This document shows positions 1 to 4,892 of a stretch of 5,038 bases of DNA, piece by piece. The notes under the pieces were generated by a model. The model was given only the letters and a program-made list of their open reading frames with translations, did no database searches and had not been told where the DNA came from. Origin of the DNA: Acidobacteriota bacterium (GTDB taxonomy: Bacteria > Acidobacteriota > UBA6911); contig JAFNAH010000164.1 in assembly GCA_017860075.1 (NCBI GenBank), positions 1 to 5,038 on the forward strand, in the 5' to 3' direction. The position numbers were made by a program, and so were the translations under genes. How positions within the stretch are numbered: position 1 is the stretch's first letter; each line of letters opens with the position of its first letter.

Positions 1-179
1 TGCTCTATGCGCTCATCGATGATGCTTCGTACCGCCTTCAGCATCTCGACTCGGGCGTTGCGCACGTGATTCCAGGTCTCGTCCGACCCGATTCCGAACA
101 TCGCTGTCAGGTGAGCGCCAAGTTCCCTGCAGATACAGGTTTCATGTTGCGTCTGACTTCCGGTCGCTTTGTCTTCCAT
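1..179 (-). CDS. Small hypothetical protein, 3' end cut by window edge
   Basis: I do not recognise this gene. Reading leftwards from an ATG at 179, the frame stays open for 59 codons to the window edge, so the C-terminus is missing. The start is supported by an excellent Shine-Dalgarno sequence (GGAAGGAG, bases 197-190) 10 bases upstream. The visible protein begins MEDKATGSQ, has two cysteines in a CIC pattern (residues 15 and 17), a short hydrophobic patch (LTAMFGIG, about 24-31), then a charged, probably amphipathic helix (about 35-59, with NARVEMLKAVRSIIDERIE). There is no signal peptide or membrane segment. It lies 60 bases downstream of the ArsA-type ATPase on the same strand with no terminator between, so co-transcription is likely. 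The helical, charged character would fit a small partner protein, but that is inference only. Confidence 0.72.
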   Translation of the reverse strand, partial: MEDKATGSQTQHETCICRELGAHLTAMFGIGSDETWNHVRNARVEMLKAVRSIIDERIE

Positions 180-239
180 GGTACCGCAACTCCTTCCGGA
201 GGCCGAGAGGTCAGGCTACGGCTTTCCCCGGATCATATC

Positions 240-1439
240 TTACCCTTTGAGAAGTACGTCTTTCATCTCCACGGTCAGAATCTTGTTCTCGAGCCTTGCA
301 TGTACCGGCTGCATGGACGCCATCGAGGTGGGAAGGCCGATATGGCGGCGCACACTGCCTACCTCGACGACGAGTTCATCGTCCTTCTTGAAAAGCCCGA
401 TCTCGCCCTTGGTCGCGAACGGGAGCTGCAACCGGATCGAGTAGCCGCCATCCTGCTTCGCAAAGGAATAGGGACGCTCTTCGCGCACGATCGCAGCCGG
501 ATTCTCACCTTCCCTGTACAGAGCCTCGGCCAGCTCTTCCAGCCGTTGCCGCCCCATGACCTCATGTGTGAAGAGCGGCGTTTCCCTCACGGGGACGGGG
601 GCGAAGTACTCGTGAATCTCGTCCAGGATCTTCCTCTGCGACTGGCGCCATTCCGCGAAGAAGGGATCGCTCACCTCCGCCGGCAGGACACGGTTCACTA
701 TCACCGTGTCTACGGTCAGGCCGTGGAGAGAGAAATAAACAAAGGCCCGCTGCGTCTCCCGCAGCACCATCTTCTCCGGGTTCGTCACGAGGCGGACACT
801 CGTCGTTTGCGGATCCTCGAGCAACTGGTCCACGCCTTCCAGGCGTTCGAAGAGTCGCTGGATATTGGCAAAATAGGTGTCTGTGGGGAGCTCGATAGGG
901 GCCACGCGGTTGGCGATCGGCCTCACGGCCTTCAGCAGGCTGCGTTGGAACGAGAATATGTGTTTCATGTACCAATCGAGCGTGGTGGGCATGCTCACGA
1001 ACCGCATCGATTCGGCTGTCGGCGCACAGTCCAGGACGATTACGTCAAATCGCTCCTCTCGCCGGAACTGGTTGACGTACATCATCGCGCTGAGTTCTTC
1101 CATGCCCGGGAGAATGGCGAGTTCCTCAGCTTCGACCTCGCTTATCCCTGTCGTCCGCAGGACCGAAATCACGTAGGCGGAGATCTCCTGCCAGTGCCGC
1201 CTGATTTCCCTCTGGATATTGACCTCGTGGATCCACAGCTTTTCGCCGACGGGATAGGGGTCCGCGGTCTGAGCGCCGAACAGGTCGATGTCGAGATCGA
1301 ACGCATCCGCAAGGCTGTGGGCCGGGTCGACACTCATCACCAGCGTCCGGTAGCCCATCCGCGACAGCTTGACCCCTGTCGCCGCAGCGAGGCTGCTCTT
1401 TCCGACACCTCCCTTACCGCTGAACAGCAGCATCCTCAT
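240..1439 (-). CDS. ArsA/Get3-family ATPase with C-terminal HSP20-like domain
   Basis: Predicted 399-residue cytoplasmic P-loop ATPase of the ArsA/TRC40/Get3 branch of the SIMIBI class. Visible motifs: deviant Walker A GKGGVGKS (8-15), switch I SVDPAHSLADAF (36-47), switch II region DCAPTAESMR (137-146), and the nucleotide-base elements TNPEKM (219-224) and NRVLP (249-253). After the ATPase core, residues about 330-396 (from GGYSIRLQLPF to ILTVEMK) form a beta-rich segment that looks like the HSP20-like domain found at the end of many bacterial ArsA homologues. C138 is the only cysteine, so neither the arsenite-binding cysteines of ArsA nor the zinc CxxC of eukaryotic Get3 is present. Arsenite efflux is therefore unlikely; client-protein handling or membrane-protein targeting is a family-based guess. 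I chose ATG 1439, with a weak GGGG (1453-1450) 10 bases upstream; an in-frame TTG at 1457 would add six residues and an ATG at 1433 would remove two. No arsenic genes lie nearby. Confidence 0.93.
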   Translation of the reverse strand: MRMLLFSGKGGVGKSSLAAATGVKLSRMGYRTLVMSVDPAHSLADAFDLDIDLFGAQTADPYPVGEKLWIHEVNIQREIRRHWQEISAYVISVLRTTGISEVEAEELAILPGMEELSAMMYVNQFRREERFDVIVLDCAPTAESMRFVSMPTTLDWYMKHIFSFQRSLLKAVRPIANRVAPIELPTDTYFANIQRLFERLEGVDQLLEDPQTTSVRLVTNPEKMVLRETQRAFVYFSLHGLTVDTVIVNRVLPAEVSDPFFAEWRQSQRKILDEIHEYFAPVPVRETPLFTHEVMGRQRLEELAEALYREGENPAAIVREERPYSFAKQDGGYSIRLQLPFATKGEIGLFKKDDELVVEVGSVRRHIGLPTSMASMQPVHARLENKILTVEMKDVLLKG

Positions 1440-1484
1440 ATCGACATGACCCCGCAACGCGCACCGGGCACACCCGCATCAATA

Positions 1485-1513
1485 AGCATAGGCGATGGTG
1501 GACCGGTCTTCAA
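1485..1513 (-). promoter_or_regulatory. Putative sigma-70 promoter for the ArsA-type gene
   Basis: On the minus strand, TTGAAG (1513-1508) is followed after exactly 17 bases by TATGCT (1490-1485). Each hexamer matches four of six consensus positions. Transcription would start near 1478, giving a leader of about 39 bases before ATG 1439. The position and spacing are good, but matches of this quality also arise by chance. Confidence 0.42.
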
Positions 1514-1522
1514 TAAACAGAT

Positions 1523-1545
1523 GCACAGGGCACGCGCACCTGTGC
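1523..1545. promoter_or_regulatory. 7-bp perfect dyad (GCACAGG-N9-CCTGTGC), possible operator or hairpin
   Basis: GCACAGG (1523-1529) and CCTGTGC (1539-1545) are perfect inverted copies separated by nine bases. The centre is near 1534, about 56 bases upstream of the inferred start of the ArsA transcript and just upstream of its -35 box, a place where activators often bind. On the plus strand the stem is followed by TTTT (1546-1549), so it could instead act as a weak terminator for rightward antisense transcription. The sequence does not decide between the two. Confidence 0.35.
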
Positions 1546-1558
1546 TTTTGCGTTTAAG

Positions 1559-1618
1559 AGCCATCAGCCTTCAGCACTCAGCACTCAACGAAACCTGATG
1601 GCTGATTGCTGATGGCTG
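1559..1618. repeat. Short intergenic repeat cluster (TCAGCAC and CTGATGGCTG units)
   Basis: AGCCATCAGC (1559-1568) is the exact inverted copy of GCTGATGGCT (1608-1617), giving a 10-bp stem with a 39-base loop. Within the loop, TCAGCAC occurs twice in tandem (1571-1577 and 1578-1584 in register CTCAGCA). CTGATGGCTG occurs twice as a direct repeat (1595-1604 and 1609-1618), so alternative pairings are possible. It lies between two divergent genes, outside any coding frame. Such ATCAGCC/TCAGCAC strings resemble dispersed intergenic repeats I have seen in several bacterial genomes; that link comes from memory and is unverified. Confidence 0.6.
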
Positions 1619-1696
1619 TCGTGGGTCATTTTCTCTTCCCTGCGATACGACCATTGATGCACACTATTCTGCAACGCCGGATACGGGAGACTGCCC

Positions 1697-2731
1697 ATGG
1701 ATGCTTCACGGCGCGAGTTCCTTAAGCAGTCGCTGGCCGCAGCGACACCTCTGGCTCTCAGTGCACCGAGGGGGAACATGGCATCAGGAAACACGTTGCC
1801 GGGCATGCCCGCCAAATCTTCCAGTTTCGAGCCGGCCTACCTCAAGTCCGAGCGCGAAGGTCGACTCGCAACCGTAGAAAAGCAGCTGTGGGAGATTTTC
1901 AGAGCTTGTCGCCTCTGCCCGCGGGCTTGCGGGGCGAACCGGCTCAAGGGAGAGACCGGGTTCTGCAGCTCCACGTCGCGACTCAAGGTCTATTCCTGCG
2001 GTCCGCATTTCGGGGAGGAGAAACCCCTGGTCGGCCGCGGGGGCTCAGGAACGATCTTTTTCTCCAACTGCAACCTGCTCTGCTGCTTCTGCCAGAACTG
2101 GGAGATCAATCACCGTGGCGACGGCAGTTACATAACCCACGAAGAACTCGCGGAGATGATGATCGGCCTTGAGCGTCGCGGTTGCCACAATATCAACTTT
2201 GTGACCCCGACTCACGTGGTACCGCACCTCGTCAGGTCGCTGCGCATCGCCGTTCGAAAGGGTTTCCGTCTTCCCCTGGTGTACAACAACGGGGGCTATG
2301 ACAGCCCGGACGTGATCCGGATGCTGGATGGGATCTTCGACATCTATTTGCCCGACTTCAAGTACCAGGACGGAACCTTGGCCGCCAAGTACTCCAGCGG
2401 TGCCGCCGACTACCCGCAGTTCGCGGCGGCGACGATCAAGGAGATGCACAGGCAGGTGGGAGAACTTGCGGTCGACGCGCGAGGCGTGGCCCGGCGCGGG
2501 TTGATCATCCGGCACCTGGTGATGCCCGGCAACATCGCAGGCACTGACCGTTTCGTGCGCTGGGTGGCCGGTGAGTTGACTCCGACGACCCGGGTCAACC
2601 TGATGGCCCAGTATCGCCCGGAGCACAAGGCCTTCACGTACTCCGAAATCTCCAGGCGCATCACCGCAGAGGAGTGGCATCAGGCGCTTCTCTGGGCAAA
2701 GGAAGCAGGCCTGAAGAACCTCGACCTTTAG
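1697..2731 (+). CDS. PflX-type (COG1313) radical SAM protein with Tat signal
   Basis: A 344-residue radical SAM protein related to pyruvate formate-lyase activating enzymes (the PflX-like, COG1313 group), whose substrate is not established. The radical SAM cluster motif is CNLLCCFC (C125, C129, C132), binding a 4Fe-4S cluster that cleaves S-adenosylmethionine. Upstream is the family's own cysteine block, CRLCPRACGANR with GFC (C71, C74, C78, C90; also C101). Later family landmarks are VTPTHVVPHL (169-178), VYNNGGYDSPD (195-205), DIYLPDFKY (215-223), HRQVGELAVD (251-260), IRHLVMPGNIAGTD (271-284) and NLMAQYRPEHKA (301-312). The N-terminus has a twin-arginine leader: SRREFLK (4-10) followed by an Ala/Leu-rich stretch to about residue 24. 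ATG 1697 is preceded by GGGAG (1685-1689) at 7 bases. A start at ATG 1778 would remove the leader but its GAGGGGG is too close. No glycyl-radical enzyme gene is nearby. The gene ends at a strong terminator. Confidence 0.93.
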   Translation: MDASRREFLKQSLAAATPLALSAPRGNMASGNTLPGMPAKSSSFEPAYLKSEREGRLATVEKQLWEIFRACRLCPRACGANRLKGETGFCSSTSRLKVYSCGPHFGEEKPLVGRGGSGTIFFSNCNLLCCFCQNWEINHRGDGSYITHEELAEMMIGLERRGCHNINFVTPTHVVPHLVRSLRIAVRKGFRLPLVYNNGGYDSPDVIRMLDGIFDIYLPDFKYQDGTLAAKYSSGAADYPQFAAATIKEMHRQVGELAVDARGVARRGLIIRHLVMPGNIAGTDRFVRWVAGELTPTTRVNLMAQYRPEHKAFTYSEISRRITAEEWHQALLWAKEAGLKNLDL

Positions 2732-2779
2732 TGCCGGTGCGGCAGTGAGCGAATCTCCGGAGGAGGGATCAAGCAGGCG

Positions 2780-2814
2780 GAGCTGCCGGGCGCCCGGCCC
2801 GGCAGCTCGGTTTT
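2780..2814 (+). terminator. Rho-independent terminator after the radical SAM gene
   Basis: A perfect 12-bp GC-rich stem, GAGCTGCCGGGC (2780-2791) with GCCCGGCAGCTC (2797-2808), closes a five-base loop and is followed by GG and TTTT (2811-2814). It starts 49 bases after the radical SAM stop codon. The T run is on the plus strand only, so it serves mainly the rightward gene. The hairpin also lies 42 bases beyond the malectin gene's stop and could help block leftward transcription. The T run is short, but the stem is very stable. Confidence 0.8.
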
Positions 2815-2824
2815 CGAGGGAACT

Positions 2825-2847
2825 TGCGAAACCCGCGGGACTTCGCA
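2825..2847. other. Minor hairpin just beyond the malectin gene
   Basis: TGCGAA (2825-2830) pairs with TTCGCA (2842-2847) around the palindrome CCCGCGGG (2832-2839). It begins 3 bases past the malectin gene's stop on the minus strand, so it may protect or end that transcript, but no T run follows in that direction. Confidence 0.3.
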
Positions 2848-2850
2848 GCC

Positions 2851-3414
2851 CTATTCCGCGATCACTTCGATGCCGTTGATCTCGGGATTCTGCTCGAGGG
2901 CGATGAACTTGACCTCGAGCGTGCCGTTGGTGACCTCGACTCCCTTGAACTCCTTGATGAGCGCCTTCTGGACGCCGGCGGCCTCTTTCTGCACGTTGAA
3001 GTCCTTGAGAGCCGGCTTGCCCTGGATGTTGACGTTGAACACGCGGGGGCCGTCCGTATCGATATTCTCGTAGGTCTCGGCGAAGTGCAGGCGAACGGTG
3101 TACTTCCCGTTCGGAACCTCGGCGACGAACGAGCTCAGGTTGTAGCGCTCGGTCTGGTAGATCTTGGGATCGTTTGTCCCCTGGATCTTCATGGTGTTGC
3201 CGCGATCAATCGTGTCACCGTCGACGAAGCCGTACTTGCCGCCCTTCTTGTACAGCTTGTCGGGCTGCCACGCATCGCCGGCCTTGTCCGTGTAGACGGC
3301 TGTGTCACCCGCGTTGACCCGGAGGACGAACTTACCCTGGGCAACAAGGTACCCGGAGAGTGCCACTGCCACCAGCGATGCCACCAGGGCCAGAACAAAA
3401 TAATGCCGTTTCAT
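2851..3414 (-). CDS. Secreted malectin-domain carbohydrate-binding protein
   Basis: A 187-residue exported protein. Residues 1 to about 26 form a signal peptide or anchor: MKRH, then a hydrophobic run (FVLALVASLVAVALSGYLVA). There is no lipobox cysteine; the protein has no cysteine at all. The rest (about 28-185) matches a malectin-type beta-sandwich: FVLRVNAG, YTDKAGDAWQPD, GGKYGF, IYQTERY (85-91), VPNGKYTVRLHFAETY (100-115), GPRVFNVNIQG (122-132) and the closing NPEINGIEV (176-184). This family binds carbohydrates, and bacterial copies are often attached to glycoside hydrolases. Here the domain stands alone, with no enzyme domain and no room for one. ATG 3414 has a strong AAGGAGA (3430-3424) with GGAG 10 bases upstream. 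It is transcribed alone, divergently from the acetyltransferase-like gene. The ligand cannot be read from the sequence. Confidence 0.9.
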   Translation of the reverse strand: MKRHYFVLALVASLVAVALSGYLVAQGKFVLRVNAGDTAVYTDKAGDAWQPDKLYKKGGKYGFVDGDTIDRGNTMKIQGTNDPKIYQTERYNLSSFVAEVPNGKYTVRLHFAETYENIDTDGPRVFNVNIQGKPALKDFNVQKEAAGVQKALIKEFKGVEVTNGTLEVKFIALEQNPEINGIEVIAE

Positions 3415-3524
3415 GTTGTCAAGTCTCCTTTTTCTCGTGTTTACTATGAGCAGTCATATTTTGCCGGTGCTCATCACCGCAATCAAGGGATTTGCATCCC
3501 GAGTGCGGAATGGTTAATTCGGCC

Positions 3525-3553
3525 GCTGCCCCGGCAATCTGCCGGGCCGCAGC
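3525..3553 (+). other. Stable hairpin abutting the ribosome binding site
   Basis: CCCGGCA (3530-3536) pairs perfectly with TGCCGGG (3540-3546) around a three-base loop. The stem is extended by GCTGC (3525-3529) with GCAGC (3549-3553), with a two-base bulge at 3547-3548. It ends one base before the TGAGG ribosome binding site (3554-3558) of the downstream gene. No T run follows, so it is not a typical terminator. If the leader is transcribed from upstream, the hairpin could influence ribosome access. This is a structural observation with no demonstrated role. Confidence 0.5.
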
Positions 3554-3566
3554 TGAGGTTTCCTGC

Positions 3567-4706
3567 GTGAGATCGATATCCACAGAGATAGAGAGGGTGG
3601 ATCCGCAATCGAAGTTTCAGGTAAATCGTTTCATCGAGATTCCCTTTCGTCTCTACGCCGGTCATCCGCAATGGGTCCCCCCTCTGAGAAGCGAGGTCGC
3701 GAAGTCCTTCGATCGCAGGCGCCATCCTTTCTATGAGAGCTCCGACGCCGCGTTCTTCATCGCCGTGCGCGGCGGTCGGGACGTCGGCAGGGTGGCCGCC
3801 CTCGAGAACAGGCCCTTCAACGAACACCACGGCACCAGGCATGCCAACTTCTACTTCTTCGACTGCGAAGACGACCCTGACGCGGCGGCTGCCCTCCTGG
3901 ACTGTGTCTCCGAATGGGCGAGGACCCGGGGGCTGGATACCCTTGTCGGTCCGAAGGGATTGTCGGCGCTCGATGGATTCGGCGTGCTCGTGGAGGGATT
4001 CGAGCATCGTCAGATGATGACGATGACGAACTACAACTACCCCTACGTTTCGCGCCTGCTGGAAGGTCTCGGGTTTGTGAAGGAGATCGATTTCGTTTCG
4101 TCGCTCCTGTGCAAGCACTCATTCCGGATGTCGGAGCGGCTCATTCGCGTTGCTGCGAGGGCCGAGCAGCGAGGCTTCCTGAAGATCAAGCGTTTCGCCA
4201 CCAAGCGGGAACTGGTCAAGTGGGCCCCGAGGATCGGTACCGCCTATAACCGGGCGTTTGTCCGCAACTGGGAATACCATCCGCTGAGTCAACACGAGAT
4301 CGACTACATACTCGGCAATTTTCTCCTCGTTGCCGATCCGCGGCTGATCAGGCTCATTTTGCGCGGAGACGATGTAGTCGGGTTCATGCTGGCGTTCCCC
4401 GATCTCTCGGCGGCCCTCCAGCAGGCGCATGGACGCCTTACCCCACTCTCACTGCTCCGTCTCCTCAGGGAAAAGAGGCGAACCAGGTGGGTGTGCATGA
4501 ACGGGGCAGGCATCCTCCCGGAGTTTCACGGCTACGGCGGCAACGCCATGTTGTACGCCGAAATCGTGCGGACACTCCTGCAGGCCGGATATGAGCATGC
4601 CGATCTGCCTCAGGTTGCCGATACTGCCGTCCAAATGCGGCGCGATCTCGAAGAGCTTGGTGCGCGTCCGTACAAGGTGCACCGGGTCTACAGGCGCGGG
4701 GTTTAG
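3567..4706 (+). CDS. GNAT-superfamily N-acetyltransferase-like protein
   Basis: A 379-residue soluble protein resembling a widespread bacterial family of about 370-400 residues annotated as GNAT-like. Landmarks: RLYAGHPQWVPPL (28-40), HPFYE (53-57), AAFFIAVRGGRDVGRVAALEN (61-81), FYFFDCEDD (95-103), GPKGLSALDGFGVLVEGFEHRQMM (128-151), NYNYPYVSRLLEGLGFVKEIDF (155-176). A second half contains RNWEYHPLSQHEID (233-246), DVVGFMLAFPDLS (269-281) and ILPEFHGYGGNAML (316-329), which resembles the acetyl-CoA binding turn (Q/RxxGxG/A) of GNAT enzymes. Two tandem GNAT folds are likely; the acceptor substrate is unknown. I chose GTG 3567 because it has GAGG (3555-3558) at 8 bases and the protein then begins just before the conserved region. 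An in-frame ATG at 3510 or TTG at 3492 would add an Ala-rich, poorly supported extension that runs through the hairpin. It is monocistronic here. Confidence 0.85.
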   Translation: MRSISTEIERVDPQSKFQVNRFIEIPFRLYAGHPQWVPPLRSEVAKSFDRRRHPFYESSDAAFFIAVRGGRDVGRVAALENRPFNEHHGTRHANFYFFDCEDDPDAAAALLDCVSEWARTRGLDTLVGPKGLSALDGFGVLVEGFEHRQMMTMTNYNYPYVSRLLEGLGFVKEIDFVSSLLCKHSFRMSERLIRVAARAEQRGFLKIKRFATKRELVKWAPRIGTAYNRAFVRNWEYHPLSQHEIDYILGNFLLVADPRLIRLILRGDDVVGFMLAFPDLSAALQQAHGRLTPLSLLRLLREKRRTRWVCMNGAGILPEFHGYGGNAMLYAEIVRTLLQAGYEHADLPQVADTAVQMRRDLEELGARPYKVHRVYRRGV

Positions 4707-4736
4707 CAGGAACTCGCACGGCCCCACAAGCATGCG

Positions 4737-4784
4737 ATCGGGATCGGTATCGGAATCGGGGTCGCACTCGGTATCGCTATCGAC
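4737..4784 (+). repeat. Tandem hexamer array (ATCGGN units)
   Basis: Eight consecutive six-base units: ATCGGG, ATCGGT, ATCGGA, ATCGGG, GTCGCA, CTCGGT, ATCGCT, ATCGAC. All keep TCG at positions 2-4. The array begins 31 bases after the acetyltransferase-like stop codon and is not coding for either flanking gene. The low-complexity IPIPIP-type peptide read from the opposite strand is a by-product of the repeat. Confidence 0.75.
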
Positions 4785-4873
4785 CCGGAGTCAGCGCCGA
4801 TCGCGAGATCCGTTGGCCGGCCATCTGGAATGCCGATGCCGACTGCGACCCCGATTCCGACACCGAGGATCCC
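4740..4873. repeat. Long imperfect inverted repeat between convergent genes
   Basis: A 17-base perfect match links 4750-4766 (TCGGAATCGGGGTCGCA) with the reverse complement of 4844-4860. Pairing continues outward (4744-4748 with 4862-4866, then 4740-4744 with 4869-4873 as an alternative after a 3-base bulge). It also continues inward (4768-4776 with 4834-4842, one G-U pair; partial to 4780/4830). The loop (about 4785-4826) holds two further small palindromes, around GATCGCGAGATC and TTGGCCGGCCA. The hexamer array is thus present once in each orientation, flanking about 45 bases. In a transcript from either side it would fold into a long hairpin, so it could end or stabilise both converging messages; no T run follows it. 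Confidence 0.7.
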
Positions 4874-4892
4874 TGGCGCCTGGACCGCTGCT

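Noticed and set aside
1440..1457. TTG 1457 as the start of the ATPase, adding MRGHVD
   Set aside because: The extension is not typical of the family, in which the P-loop follows the start almost at once. The ATG at 1439 is a better codon with a weak GGGG at suitable spacing.
1523..1549. The dyad plus TTTT as a definite plus-strand terminator
   Set aside because: No plus-strand gene lies to its left, the stem is only 7 bp with a 9-base loop, and the T run is four bases. It is kept only as an ambiguous regulatory dyad.
66..1598. A 510-codon open frame on the plus strand
   Set aside because: It runs antisense to the ArsA-type ATPase, whose motifs are unmistakable. Its translation is Arg/His/Pro-rich with no recognisable motif, as expected for a frame opposite a GC-rich gene, and it ends inside the intergenic repeat.
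1559..1618. A CRISPR array in the TCAGCAC/CTGATGGCTG cluster
   Set aside because: The units are 7 to 10 bases and nearly adjacent, with no 25-35 base repeats or regular spacers.
1619..1696. A sigma-70 promoter for the radical SAM gene around TATTCT (1666-1671 region)
   Set aside because: No -35 box at acceptable spacing matches more than a few positions, so I could not support a specific promoter although one must lie in this divergent region or nearby.
2045..2680. A 211-codon minus-strand frame opposite the radical SAM gene
   Set aside because: It is a shadow of the radical SAM gene, without motifs or a ribosome binding site.
2747..2779. GGAGGAGGGA (2758-2767) as a ribosome binding site for a further gene
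   Set aside because: No start codon with an open frame follows at suitable distance; the terminator hairpin comes next.
3492..3566. N-terminal extension of the acetyltransferase-like protein from TTG 3492 or ATG 3510
   Set aside because: The added residues are Ala-rich and encoded through a stable hairpin, whereas GTG 3567 has a well-spaced GAGG just before the conserved part. The choice is not certain.
2824..3570. A 248-codon plus-strand frame opposite the malectin gene
   Set aside because: It is complementary to a gene with a signal peptide, a strong ribosome binding site and family motifs; the plus-strand translation has no such support.
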